A program made the translations under genes and the position numbers. This document shows positions 1 through 12,968 of a stretch of 64,000 nucleotides of DNA, piece after piece. The DNA is from Cylindrodendrum hubeiense (lineage: Eukaryota > Ascomycota > Sordariomycetes > Hypocreales > Nectriaceae). The notes under the pieces were generated by a model that was given only the letters and a program-made list of their open reading frames with translations, did no database searches and was not told where the DNA came from. Location of the stretch: the NCBI GenBank assembly GCA_014621425.1, contig JAANBB010000076.1, positions 1 through 64,000 on the forward strand. The letters are read 5' to 3'. Position 1 is the stretch's first letter, and each line of letters starts with the position of its first letter.

Positions 1-339
1 CAGCGCGCGCGCGACGCGGGCGGCGACTACCTTTATAACCTTGACCGCGAGACGTCTGACATTGTCAAACGTATTGTGGAGGCGCAGCGCGACGACGACG
101 GCATCGATGAGGTCCGGATCCCGCGCAGCTCAGGCGGCCCCCAAGGGGACAATAGCCTTACGGTGGACCTACCGGCGGGCAAGAAGGTCGGTTTGCCACA
201 ACTGCAGCGGCTGAGACGGGCCTACATGGGGCTGAACCGCGGGGGCATCGGGCTGGAGACGGTGGGCAACATGTCGGCGGAGAGGATTCGGGAGACTTTC
301 GTGCGGTATCTCAATGACGCATTCGAGCAGGACGAGTAA
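1..339 (+). CDS. 3' end of an unidentified protein-coding gene
   Basis: An open frame enters from the left edge in frame 1 and ends at the TAA at 337-339, giving about 112 C-terminal residues. The start lies outside the window. The tail is rich in charged residues and includes the segment LPAGKKVGLPQLQRLRRAYM, followed by a helical stretch ending in NDAFEQDE. No domain was recognised. Codon use is GC-rich at third positions like the neighbouring genes, which supports real coding. An in-frame GTG near 76 should not be taken as a start. Confidence 0.6.
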   Translation, partial: QRARDAGGDYLYNLDRETSDIVKRIVEAQRDDDGIDEVRIPRSSGGPQGDNSLTVDLPAGKKVGLPQLQRLRRAYMGLNRGGIGLETVGNMSAERIRETFVRYLNDAFEQDE

Positions 340-3010
340 AGACAGAGCACGGAACAGAGGTTCTATGGATTTCGGTTCTATGTGCTTGTTCATCCTCCGT
401 GCCATGGCCCGGAACGGAACGAGACGACCACGCCGGTTGAATTACGACCGCTGCTCGAATAATATCGAAGCAGTCGAGTTGAGCGTCCGTACGGCTGCCC
501 GACCACGGCTTTTAACTACAGCTAAGGGCCACCCTAAACCTCACCTATTCTGATTCTGGTCTTTTGGGCCAAGGCTGGCTTTTGGGCGTCACGGCGACAC
601 CGGCGATAAGCACCCATGGCTAAAATCCACCTTGGCTACAGGTCTAGTACCCCTGTCACTCGCGCATGCCGATGGTTTGGCCCCCAAATCAACCGCCATT
701 GGGGGCGCGAGGCAAGCCAAGTTCCAGCTCTCAGCCAAAACGGGAAAAGTGGATGTAACTGGCGTCCTCTTATTTGACGAGAGGTGCGATGATCTGTTTG
801 GTGCTTGCCAGTTGCGAACGGATGGGGGCGGCAAGTGATGCAGACAGGGTAGCCGGAGGCCCAGCACCCACGGATACAGGGAATCATGAGTGTGCCTTGC
901 TCCCCTCTTGGACGGTTCCACAGATAATTTTGGAGAGGATCCTGGTTTTGAAGTTGAAAAGAGAAGTAACCAGCGGGAGGGAGCCGGTTGAATGGAGGGA
1001 ACATAATGATGGCAAAAATGTAGATATAAGCTCAGACAATACTCGGTGCTGCCGGAAGAGAGGATGGAAAAGCACACGAACATACAAGGCATTTTCGACG
1101 ACATTCTTGTGTTTGTACTCCACAGCCAAGACTACTTGGACTCGCAAGTCAAGGCCTTTGGATGCCTCTCGACTCCCGTGCCCCTGAGGATTTATTTGTT
1201 GCCCGCTCAAGCATACCGCCATCATGAACGGCATCAAGCGTGTCTGTACGCCCAGCTTTAGACAAACAACGGAACCGAGCGGGTCAAGCGCAGCACCAAC
1301 CGACAGGTACGTTACTCAAGCATGCATATTTCATGGACCCTTGCGTCCTCTTATTCCCCGGAGAATACACAGGGAACGGAAAGCTAACGAGGCATGCCAC
1401 TGTAGGTCCCTCGCCTGCTCCTCCTCGACGTCCCCTCCTACAAGCCCGTGTACCTCCATCACCAATGGCAGACGCGGCACCTGGCCCATGCTCAATTACA
1501 CCCCGGAGCTCGACCCTGCAAAGCCTTCGCCGTCGCCGTCGCCCCTCGACGCCTGGCTGGCCACGGCCGACCGGCTGGAGCGGATCCGGACGGGCGGGGC
1601 TCGCAAAGGAGGGGCAATCCATGGGCGCATTGCATGGGATGGGATAGGGCCATGTCAGAGCACAAGCAGCAGCAGCGCGCGTCAGTACATTTTTTTGTAT
1701 GAGAAGACGAGACGGTCGAGACGAGGATGAGGGGCAATGGCGATGACGACGGAGCGGATTCACACGCCCTCCCCCCTTTCTTGTGTATGCGGATTGAGGG
1801 GACGCGGTACACGAACGGGTTTAGGGAGTTGACCTGGGCGGTTGATCTGGGTGAAGGGCAGCTAGACGCCATGCGCAGAGCGGGTGAGCGGGATTGTTGA
1901 CGTTGGATGTCAACGTTGGATGTCGCCGTTTGCCTTGTTGAGATTGCACGCCGTCCATTGTCGAGTAATACGGAATGGTAACACGTCCAGGCAAGGTCGA
2001 GACCCGTCTGCCAGCCCAACAGGAGAGAAGCAGAGAGGGCAGAGAGGGCGGAGAGTCCACTGAAAGATACGGAGCACATGCCGGATGGCTGGCTGGTGTT
2101 GCTGCTGGTGTTAGCATTGCTGCTGAGAATTATACAGCAGCCTTAGCTTCACCTGGTCCAGGTTTATGTCCCTCACACCCTCACACACCCTCCTCCCTCC
2201 CTCCCTCGGCCGATCCATCGTCCTCGCTCTGCCCCGGGGGAGGGGCCAGCCGCCGTGGTCACCGTGGTGGTCGCCGTGGTCTGTGGTCTGTGGTCTGTGG
2301 TTTCTGGGTTGTTGCGTTGCTAGGTTGCTCCTCTCATTCACACACCCCCTCCGGCGCGAAGCTCCACTCCACTCCCTCCTCACCTCTTTCTGCCCCCTCG
2401 CCTGGGCTGAGGCGGCGCTGGGACGAGACGACAAGACACGGGAGCAACGGAGTGGCCAAGGGTGACGAGGGGACGGGGTGACGGGGTGACGGGAGAACAG
2501 CGGGCGATTGGCCTTGGCTGATAATCCGGCCGTGGAAATGGAATATGTACTTCTTCTCCCCTCCTCCTCGTCCAAATCTTCTTTCTTTCTTCCTTCCCTC
2601 CTCATACCAACTCACCATCCAAACAATCATCCCTTCAGGTACGTCACTGTCTAGCCCTGTGCTAGTGCTTGAGTGTCTGTGTCTGCCTCTCTCTCTCTCT
2701 CTCGTCTGAAGAGAGATGGATGGACGCAGCCATTCTCCCGCTCTCCCTCGCCCATCGCCGCCATCTGCACCACCACCACCCCCTCTCACTTCCCTTATCA
2801 CCACCATCCCGCGCAATCCCCAATGGCCACTCTCTTCTGCTGTTTGGGTTTTGTTGGCGACCAAGCTACGCAACGCTACGCTGCGCTGTGTTGCCAGCCC
2901 ACCAGACGCCAGACGCCAGACGCCAAAACGCCATGACACGGGTTGCCCCTCCTTTCGGCGAGGTCCCCCTCCTTCCCAGCCCAGCAATCGCCCAGCGCCA
3001 GCATCATGAA
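340..3010. other. Gene-free interval upstream of GAPDH
   Basis: About 2.7 kb with no frame that reads as a conserved protein. It holds the 3' flank of the left-edge gene and the distal promoter of GAPDH. Low-complexity pieces include a run of CT dinucleotides near 2689-2702 and short direct repeats near 2475-2490 and 2908-2925. The many short open frames overlap on both strands and show no coding bias. Confidence 0.5.
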
Positions 3011-3016
3011 TATAAA
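3011..3016 (+). promoter_or_regulatory. TATA box of the GAPDH gene
   Basis: TATAAA lies 139 bases upstream of the GAPDH start codon and is followed by a pyrimidine-rich leader up to the ATG. A TATA box plus CT-rich leader is the known layout of strongly expressed fungal glycolytic promoters. Function is inferred from position. Confidence 0.6.
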
Positions 3017-3109
3017 TTACCCCACCTCCTCACCTCTTCACGTTGCTTTTTCTGCCCCTCCACGACATCATCTGTCTTCGCCCTGAACCAAGTCAATCTC
3101 GAAATCTAA

Positions 3110-4623
<1,514 letters not shown>

Positions 4624-6074
4624 ATGCAAATCGCTTACAGGACTCTACACTCACCTACCGACCCACCACCCAGAAAACAAAACACCTAATTCGCCGCGGC
4701 CGAATGCCACCATACATCGGCTGCGTGCGTTGTTAATGACCAAGATAAAAAATACCAAACCTCGACTTGGGAGATTGTCCGGAGGAGGGTGTAACGAGTT
4801 CTTGCTTCTCCTAGCTACGTCGGCCTACATGCTAGGCATAGTGCTGTTAGTCTAGCCATGGACAAAAAAATAGATCCATCCCTCCTAGATGATACTTGTT
4901 CCAATACTTCTTACTGTGATGTGACGACTTTATCTGCCCATGATTGCACTGTACTCGATGATGTTGACACTTCCTTATTGATAACCCTTGCAGTGTCTAT
5001 TTTCCTCAGGTTTGCTCACAAGTCGTCTGTCGTATTTGATGCATGTGAAGAGCAGCGCTCCTCATTAGGCCCCATCTACTAATGGAGTCAACAATACATT
5101 GGATTCTAGTCGTGACCACGTCCGGCTCTCTGAATTCAAGCCTCAATTACCACAACCGCCCTACCCAGCTCATAGTCTTAGCTCGAATTAAAAGCAAATC
5201 GCAACGCTGTTTCATCAATGTTCGAGTTTCTGGCTGACAAGCCCAGCCGTCACGAATGCACACTACGACTATCCACTCTTGGGTACACTCTTGGGTACAC
5301 TCTTTGGGTTCCACGTGGATGAATATGATCATGTTCACATTTACTTCTTCCGATGGCTCTCTTTTCCCTGTCTCTCTGTCTGTCTCTCAATGCCTGCCTG
5401 TCTCCTGAATTCGGAATCATTTCCCCTCCTTCCGCCAGCAGCCCTTCCGAATATCCGTATTCCAATATCCCCTTCCTGCATTCCCAGTTTGCCCTTCCGA
5501 ATCCCCCTGTCTCTTTTTCCTCTGTCCCCTAAAAGCAAAACGAATAAAACGGTTTCCGTTTGATCCGGGGATATCATTGTACAACGTCTCGTCGGCTAAA
5601 GCCGGACAAAAAATGTCGAGAAAAGAAAGCAAAGCACAATTGATGGTGTCGATGATGGTAAGTAAAAGACAAAAATTTGAATAAAAAAACGCCTCCGGTT
5701 AGTGTGATCCGGGTACTGCGTCCTGGTTCCAGCCGCTCCCTTCCAAGCCCTCATGCTATAACCCTGTTGCATCTGAGGCTCGGATTTTGCTGGACTTCTG
5801 TTACCAGCGTTTGTTAAGACGGGCGGGGAGCGCTCGGGTTAGCGAGCTGCTTGGTTCGTCCGAGGTATTCTCGGCATCGACGAGGACGTGGCTGCGGTAT
5901 GGTGTTGGTGTTGGTAGCAGTGGTAGTCATAATACATGGGTGTGAAGTCTTCTTTCGTCTTCTTCGTCGTGATAGTGTGTGTGTGTGAGCTAGTAGAACA
6001 CTGGGACACACTCCCAACGGGGAGGATCCCATCTAGTTTGCGTGACTTTCAGAGCTCGCGTCATCGCCGCTGTT
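4624..6074. other. Intergenic region between convergent genes
   Basis: Contains the 3' flank of GAPDH and the 3' flank of the minus-strand gene ending at 6075. Around 5280-5300 there is a short direct repeat, and a TG-type dinucleotide run lies near 5978-5988. No convincing gene was seen. Confidence 0.5.
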
Positions 6075-8549
6075 CTAGAGGGTGACTTCTGGAGACCAGT
6101 CGACGTTCTCGTTAGCGCACCAGTGGCGGAGAATGCGCATGGCGGCGCCGGAGATCTCGTCGAGGGAAGACCATGGTGTGATAGAAGCGCGGAGGGAAGA
6201 TGAGTCGATGGCCTCATTGGCCTCGCGGACCAGAGGCCAAAGACGGGCTCGAGTGCGCTCATGACGGATGAGATCCTGGATGGAAATGTGGGCAGATGGG
6301 TTCTCAAACGTGCCGTAGCACTTGACAACCTCCTCGACGGATACGGCCTGCAGCATCAGAAGTAGAGCGTACAGTGGTTGGTATCGCCGCATATCAATTC
6401 GCCGCATATCCTTTTGCAGGAATTCCATCAGCGGAAACAAGCTTTCCCAACTCGCTGGGTCGCATGCCTTCCCGGACAGACTGCGGCCGATGTTAAGTGC
6501 CTGGAAACTCGTCATGAAGGCGATGATGCTCTCCACGGTAAGAACGTAGCCCAGCTTCACACCCGATTCACGATTTTGCGAGCTGCCATTAGCCTGGCCG
6601 GACCGTTTCATCGCCACGTCACCGTTATGCTTGAGGCGCCGACCCATGTTAGAGAATCGCGTCTGCTTTTCGTAGATGGCCCGGATCTCTGCCTTATCAG
6701 CCCGAGTGACATCTGCGCCGTTGACTATGGGCCGCTCTGAAGACGCCGGCGCCGAGGGAGTTGCTGTAGCTGGATCGCCAGGGGTATGGACCTGAGAGTT
6801 GTTGGAGCTGACGCGTGACATGGCCGTGGTGCCCTTCTTGGAGGGCGTCGAGGGAGGCGGCGGGAGTCGAGACGAGCCAGACATGGATGACGTTCGGGGT
6901 CGCTTCACGGATATTGAGTCGACGATGGTTTCTGTCGTGCTGACGGGACGCTTCTTTGCCTGCGCAGGTGGTGCTTCTGTGCTGACGGATCGTTCTCGTC
7001 GTGATGACTCCTTTCGCGGTGGCAGCGCAAGGTAGCGTTTGACAGATTGTCTGATGCGCTTGGAGATGTACAGCGTCACAATCAGACTCTTCCGCTTCTC
7101 CTTCCCGCCCGAATCGTCATCATCCTGCTCCACAGGAGCTTTCCTGGCCGTCGCAGAGGAGGTTCTTTCCTCCTTAAGGCGTTCTTCGCTTCGTCGCTCG
7201 GTTCGCTCCTCCTTGTCTCTGTCTTCTCGAGGCTTGGTGTCAAACTTGGTGTCAAACTTGGTGTCAAACTTGGCATCGAACTTGGCATCGAACTTGGCAT
7301 CGAACTTGGCATCTGACTTGGCTTCCGACTTGGCATCAAGTTTGACTCGTTTGGATAGTTCTGCCTCTACCAGGGGTGGCAGCGTGGGTGATAGCAACGC
7401 AGGCATTCGTACCGGCACCGGCGCCGGAGACTTCTCTCTCTTAATTCGAGGAGGCTCCTCCTGCTTCTTGGTCTTCGTTGGTCTCGTGCCGTCCACGGCA
7501 TCTTCGCGCGCCTTTCTCCTCTCCCCCCGATCTGCGCCGTCGCGACCATCTAGGTTCAAGTGCAGTGGGGATAACAAGGGTGGGACTGATGGCCGGTCGA
7601 GCTTGGTGGGAGTATTCTTTGTGCTTCCTGAGGCGCTGGGGCGAGCCCCATTGAGCGAGTCACCGCGCGCGCGTCCTGCGGGCGAGGGGTTACGGGCCGT
7701 GGCCGTCGAGCCCTTCAAACTGGTTCGGCCGTTGAGGAGGGAGGAAGGCTTGGTGTCTCGCTGGGAAGGATAATCCGAAGGCGCGAGCGAATCTCGGTCC
7801 TTGCGACGCGGGGGTTCGTCGCGCGATCGCGACCGGTCGTCGGAAGTACGACTGGGGTCTGGGCGTGACCTTTTTTGTGATCGGTGGTCGTCATCGGGGT
7901 CGGCCATGCGCTTCCTGCTTTCTGGCGGCGACACGGGTCGGGGAGGGAGGGACGCTTTGGTGGGTGGTTTTGGGGGGAGCCTACTGCTGGTCAGCGAGGG
8001 AGGCTCCTGAGCCTGGGACATGGTTGGTCTGGCGTACCTCATATCAACGATGTTCTCGCGAGGTTTGGGTGGTTTCGGATCGATGGAATGGGAGATTTCC
8101 CTTGGGCGGTGGGCGTCTGATTTCCTCATTTCGTGCAGGGGCTTCAAGTCTCCATGTGCGCGTTCGAGATCCCGTTCACGCTTTTTAGAACTTGGGGGTT
8201 CTGGGGTGGTGTCGGTGACACCAGTAGTCTTTTTGTTCTTGTAGTCGCTGAGGGACAGCTTCTTCTTCTCGCCGCCGGCCTTGGAGAGGGTGTTGACCTC
8301 TCTCGGGGCGGGTTTCTGGGGTTCGACACGCATGTCGTAATAGGACCTAGTGAGGAGGACACCGCGGTCTGCCTCTGAGACGAGGGTGGAGTATTGCAGG
8401 CGGGTGTTTTCCCATTCCTCGAGGTGTTTCGATTTATGGTCGTCGACGGGGATGCGGTATCGCCAGTCGGGGGAGTACGACAGGTGATGGGGCTTCTCGG
8501 GCAAGATGCGCTGGGTGAGCAACTGGACCGTCTTCGCCGCAGCTTCCAT
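6075..8549 (-). CDS. Large charged, low-complexity protein with a conserved C-terminal domain
   Basis: A single open frame of 824 residues when started at the ATG at 8549. The frame is open 23 codons further upstream, but that extension looks like leader. The N-terminal 110 residues and the last 200 residues look folded. The middle is rich in Lys, Arg, Ser, Pro and Asp, with many KKR-type nuclear-localisation candidates and a tetrapeptide repeat at 7235-7330. The C-terminal part contains SAHISIQDLIRHERTRARLW and ends in WSPEVTL. This is the pattern of fungal nuclear proteins tied to transcription elongation. I considered the Ell-binding protein Ebp1 family, but this is only a recollection-level match. 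No catalytic motif was seen. Confidence 0.8.
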   Translation of the reverse strand: MEAAAKTVQLLTQRILPEKPHHLSYSPDWRYRIPVDDHKSKHLEEWENTRLQYSTLVSEADRGVLLTRSYYDMRVEPQKPAPREVNTLSKAGGEKKKLSLSDYKNKKTTGVTDTTPEPPSSKKRERDLERAHGDLKPLHEMRKSDAHRPREISHSIDPKPPKPRENIVDMRYARPTMSQAQEPPSLTSSRLPPKPPTKASLPPRPVSPPESRKRMADPDDDHRSQKRSRPDPSRTSDDRSRSRDEPPRRKDRDSLAPSDYPSQRDTKPSSLLNGRTSLKGSTATARNPSPAGRARGDSLNGARPSASGSTKNTPTKLDRPSVPPLLSPLHLNLDGRDGADRGERRKAREDAVDGTRPTKTKKQEEPPRIKREKSPAPVPVRMPALLSPTLPPLVEAELSKRVKLDAKSEAKSDAKFDAKFDAKFDAKFDTKFDTKFDTKPREDRDKEERTERRSEERLKEERTSSATARKAPVEQDDDDSGGKEKRKSLIVTLYISKRIRQSVKRYLALPPRKESSRRERSVSTEAPPAQAKKRPVSTTETIVDSISVKRPRTSSMSGSSRLPPPPSTPSKKGTTAMSRVSSNNSQVHTPGDPATATPSAPASSERPIVNGADVTRADKAEIRAIYEKQTRFSNMGRRLKHNGDVAMKRSGQANGSSQNRESGVKLGYVLTVESIIAFMTSFQALNIGRSLSGKACDPASWESLFPLMEFLQKDMRRIDMRRYQPLYALLLMLQAVSVEEVVKCYGTFENPSAHISIQDLIRHERTRARLWPLVREANEAIDSSSLRASITPWSSLDEISGAAMRILRHWCANENVDWSPEVTL
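7235..7330 (-). repeat. In-frame 12-bp tandem repeat encoding a K-F-D-(A/T) tetrapeptide
   Basis: About eight consecutive 12-base units of two main types (core gtgtcaaacttg and gcatcgaacttg on the plus strand) lie inside the 824-residue protein. Read on the minus strand they encode repeated KFDA and KFDT with degenerate KSEA/KSDA units at one end. The unit is a multiple of three, so copy-number change keeps the frame. Confidence 0.9.
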
Positions 8550-9138
8550 TGTTCGTGGACGTGGGCATGCCGGGAGGACGAAGACGGATGTGGCTGACGG
8601 GGCTGTTGGGTGAGGCAAGCGACGCGGCGGGGGACGCAGAGGGCCCAGGGACGCCGGGACGCGACGAGAATCGACGAGGATGCCAAGGGCGACGAGCGAC
8701 TAGCGACTAGCGATGTGGGTGGTGGTGGCGAGGCGATGGCGATGGCGCGATAGGGAGAGGGAAAACGCGAGGGCGGAAACGCGATATGGGGGAGACGGAG
8801 GAGGAGGAAGTATGGATCGGGAAAATCGCAAGGGCGGACGCGCGGGAGATGGTTGATGCCGACGGTGATGGCGATGGTGAAAGGAGGGTGAGGGCGGCTC
8901 GCGGAACAAAGAAGCGGAGCGCGAATCGTGGAGGGACACGGGCACGTCGTGAATGGGAGTCGGGCCTGGGTCGCGGAGGGCGCTGGAAGACGCTGAAGAG
9001 AGGCAGTGGATCAGAGCCCAAAAGCTCTGTCCGAGGCCCGGCAATGGCGATGTGCGACGAGCAGAGGAGCCGGAGGATGGAGGCTCGTTTGTGGAGGAGC
9101 GGCGTGTGGACGAGGGAGTGCGATTGGGAGTAGTGGGA

Positions 9139-9195
9139 TTGGGGAGTAGGGGAGTAGGGGAGTGAGTAGGGGAGTGGGAGTGGGAGTGGGAGTGA
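9139..9195 (+). repeat. G-rich minisatellite
   Basis: Successive units of the form gtagggga and gtgggagtgggag are packed between 9139 and 9195. The clustered runs of three or more G could form G-quadruplex structure on the plus strand. It lies in the divergent promoter region. Confidence 0.6.
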
Positions 9196-9327
9196 GCGGG
9201 TAGTGAGCTGGGGGCGTGGTGCAGTGGGCTGTAGTGGGCTGTAGTGGGTTGTAATGGGCGGTTTCTGGTTTCTGGGCGGGCAAAAAAAAGAGTGGAGGAG
9301 TGCAACAAGATGGGGATGGGATAGGAC

Positions 9328-9370
9328 GGGACAGGTAACGGGACAGGTAACAGGACAGGTAACAGGGCCA
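9328..9370 (+). repeat. Three-copy 12-bp tandem repeat
   Basis: Three near-identical units of ggacaggtaac separated by one or two bases. The function is unknown. It is followed after about 70 bases by an (ACCT) tetranucleotide run at 9442-9465. Confidence 0.7.
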
Positions 9371-10118
9371 CGATGGGGGATCGGGAATGGGGTTCCTGTT
9401 CCCTACTCCCTACGGGGACGTCCTGGCTGTACCTGGCTGTACCCTACCTACCTACCTACCTACCTAAGCTGAGTGAGGGTGAGTCGAATTAATTCCCCTT
9501 CCTGACCGAGACCGAGAGGGCAATGCTCGTCCCCCTCTCTGGCTTGTTCCCTTCAGGCTTGTTCCCTTCTGGCTGGGTCCCCTTCTGGCTTGTTCCCATC
9601 TTCACGCTGAAAAACTATTTAACTTGTCTGCATCTCGGCCTGGAATCTGGTTTGCTTCCCCCTCGCCTCCCCTCTCTCGTATGCACTCCCGCATATTCAC
9701 CATCACCGTCATCTGCACTCGTACACACACACACACACTTGCATACATACATACCTACCCAAAGCCCACACCTCCTCATACCCAGCATCTCCTCCATCCA
9801 GCCTGTTAAAAGAAGACTCTGCTCTCCTTCCACACCCATCCCACCAGCTTTTCGCGGCCTGCATTAACCCCAAAACCACAATTTCCCGCCTAACTCCCTC
9901 CGAGTGGCGCCCACCCTCCACTACACGAAACTCACTCTAGGCGTCACTGCCACACGACCACACCACCTCCCCCCCAACGCTCACACTCATACGGCACACG
10001 GCACACTAACTCTGCCGCCGCTCCCGTTGCTCCCGCCTCGCTGTCGCTCTAGCCAGACCCTATTTTATCACCTTCCCATCGCCATCGCTGCGTCATTACC
10101 CCTCCTTCCTCCTTCATC

Positions 10119-12272
10119 ATGAGTTCAGTAGAAGCCACGGAACCAACTGAGGTTCCCGAACCCATTCCCATCATTGAGACTTCTGACGACGACAATAACA
10201 CTGCTACTCCTCCCGCAACCAACGGCTACACCAACGGACACACCAACGGACACGCCAACGGCCACGCAACTCCCTCGTACATCGACAGCATGGCTCACCT
10301 CTCCGTCATCCGCGACGACTCCGACGCCGCCTCGGTCCGCTCCAACAGCTCCCGCGCCTCTCGGAGACCTCAGATGCAGCTCTCCAACTACCAAGATGAG
10401 TTCACCACCAGCGTCTACGGCTCTCGCTTCGCCGGCATGGACCTCCCCCGCCACCACATGCCCGAGTGCGAGATGCCCCGCGATATCGCCTATCGCATGA
10501 TCAAGGATGATCTGAGCCTCGACAACAACCCCATGCTCAAGTACGTTTGCGCTCTCTCCTGCGCTCTCCTGCGCTCTCTCCTCCATGCGGCACTCAATTG
10601 ACTGACTTTTTCTCCCCTCCAGCTTGGCCTCTTTCGTCACCACCTACATGGTACGTCACTGACAGCTTTCTGTTATTTCCGCCCCATATTCCCCTCCCTA
10701 TCCCGGCATCCCGTTCGCACCAATGCAGCCGCCCCACAGGTGACGTCTTGGCTATGGCCTTGGCAACGGGGACAACTCCACCAACGCCAACATCATGACA
10801 ACTGCAATGATTTTGCTACTATAATCTCACAAATTCAATGGAATCACCTAGCTAACTTGGGATTTTCCCGTGCTACAGGAAGAGGAAGCCGAGAAGCTCA
10901 TGGCTGAGTCCTTCTCCAAGAACTTCATCGACTACGAGGAGTACCCTCAGTCCGCTGATATCCAAAACCGCTGTGTCAACATGATCGGCGATCTCTTCCA
11001 CGCCCCTGCCGGCACCGCTGTCGGAACCTCCACCGTTGGATCCTCCGAGGCCATCATGCTCGCCGTCCTCGCCATGAAGAAGCGCTGGAAGAAGCGCCAA
11101 ATTGCAGCCGGAAAGAGCGCCGAGAACCCCAACATCGTCATGTCCTCCGCCGTCCAGGTCTGCTGGGAAAAGGCCACCCGCTACTTCGAGATTGACGAGA
11201 AGCTCGTCTACTGCACCACCGACCGATACGTCATGGACCCCGATGAGGCTGTCGACCTGTGTGACGAGAACACCATCGGTATCTGCGCCATTCTCGGCAC
11301 CACCTACACCGGTGAGTACGAGGATGTCAAGGCCATCAACGACCTCCTCGTTGAGCGGAATATCGACGTCCCCATCCACGTCGATGCGGCTAGCGGTGGT
11401 TTCGTCGCTCCCTTCGTCGTCCCCGACCTTGAGTGGGACTTCCGATGTGAAAAGGTCGTTTCTATCAACGTCTCCGGACACAAGGTATGTTTACCCTTAT
11501 CGAAGCCATTCTTCTAGAACCAGTTACTGACTCCAAATCTAGTACGGTCTCGTCTACCCTGGTGTCGGCTGGGCCCTCTGGAGAGCCCCCGAGTACCTCC
11601 CCAAGGAGCTGGTCTTCAACATCAACTACCTCGGCGCCGACCAGTCCTCATTCACCCTTAACTTCTCCAAGGGTGCCTCCCAGGTCATCGGACAGTACTA
11701 CCAGCTGATCCGTCTCGGAAAGCACGGTTACCGCGCTATCATGAGCAACCTGACCCGAACCGCCGACTACCTGACCGAGACTCTCGAGAAGAAGGGCTTC
11801 GTCATCATGTCAGAACGCTCCGGCGCCGGCCTTCCCCTCGTGGCTTTCCGCTTCCGCACTCCCCAGGAGGGTGGTGACGAGGACCGCCACTACGACGAGT
11901 TCGCCCTGGCCCACCACCTCCGCTCGCGCGGCTGGGTCGTTCCCGCCTACACCATGGCGCCCAACTCCAACGTCAAGATGCTGCGCGTCGTCGTGCGAGA
12001 AGACTTCACCAAGACTCGCTGCGACTCCCTCATCAACGACGTCACTCTCTGCCTCGGTCTCCTCGACGAGACCGACCGGGAAAGTATCAAGAAGCGAGAA
12101 GAGTACATTAAGAAGCACATCACGACTCTGGGCAAGGGCAAGCACGCCCACCCCTCTTACGCGGTTAGTACCCATATCCATCTTGCGCCTAACAGGACCT
12201 TTCACTAACGCATTCTAGAACGAGACACATTCTCTTCAGGGCAAGACGGGAAAGACTCATGCTATCTGCTAA
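10119..12272 (+). CDS. gad1: Glutamate decarboxylase (PLP-dependent)
   Basis: Converts glutamate to GABA and CO2 in the cytosol, the entry step of the GABA shunt. Five exons are supported: 10119-10540, 10623-10650, 10879-11484, 11543-12163 and 12219-12272, giving 576 residues. The second exon is only 28 nt. The pyridoxal-phosphate lysine is about residue 352, the last codon of exon 3, in SINVSGHK followed by [18 protein letters not shown] just upstream is the conserved cofactor-contact aspartate region. The N-terminal about 100 residues are a poorly conserved extension with [11 protein letters not shown] repeats, longer than in many homologues. Branch-like ctaac precedes the last acceptor. 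Identification is strong; the short last exon is slightly less certain. Confidence 0.95.
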
Positions 12273-12968
12273 AGGAATAGACGGGATTGATCACTCACTG
12301 GCATCGGCGTCACACGGTGTGTTTTTTGGGAATATTTGGTTTCTTGTTCATACAGGCCCTTATGACTTGATTTTTGGATAAGACTGCAAATGCATGGCGT
12401 CTCTATTTTCACAATTTGTCCCCCGTGCCTCGTGTGATGATTTATGCCCTGTGATGCAAATGTAGCCAATGGCGCGAGTGCATGTGAGCTTCCTGGTCAA
12501 GTGAATCACACAGCCACAGAGGAACTCCAACTCCAGTAAAAACCTGATTCGGTCGGCTGTGCAAACTGAGTATGCTTATCCCGAACGACTGGAGGCTCTT
12601 GATCGAGTCACGCAACCGCATTTAGTATTGGCAAGACATGTATGTAAACGACGACAAACCTGTCGTGTGATCATCCAGTACTATGCCCATTTCAGCAGGC
12701 ACCATAGCGTGGTCGGGAGATCGCCAAGCTCAGCCCCGTCATGCAGGTATAGCTTCCTACCGAATCATCCTTTCGGGGACCTACCTTAGTTACTTAGCAA
12801 GGGTCCTTGGCAATGGCGCTGTGGAGTCCTACGGAAGAGGGGGTGGGGAAGATAAAGAGTGTTCGCGGAGAAGACATGGACGTTTAGGTGCTTACATCAG
12901 AGCGATTGCGATGTAGCATCGTCTAAGCAATGACGAGAGTGATTATCGTTATGTATCATATCCTATTT
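12273..12968. other. 3' flank of glutamate decarboxylase
   Basis: About 700 bases with no recognised gene. Open frames are short and uncharacteristic. Confidence 0.4.

Larger units (their letters stand above)
8550..10118. other. Divergent promoter region with minisatellites
   Basis: Shared upstream region of the minus-strand gene starting at 8549 and the glutamate decarboxylase gene starting at 10119. It holds G-rich tandem units (9139-9195), three copies of a ggacaggtaac unit (9328-9370), an (ACCT) run (9442-9465), a repeat of ggcttgttccctt units (9541-9600) and an (AC) run near 9723-9737. No protein-coding gene was recognised. Confidence 0.6.

Noticed and set aside
1046..1261. Frame containing FDDILVF, reminiscent of a reverse-transcriptase YxDD motif
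   Set aside because: No flanking reverse-transcriptase blocks, integrase or terminal repeats are present; a short chance match.
10651..10878. Possible extra exon in the 228-nt second intron of glutamate decarboxylase
   Set aside because: No in-phase open stretch with family similarity was found, and the flanking exons already join conserved sequence.
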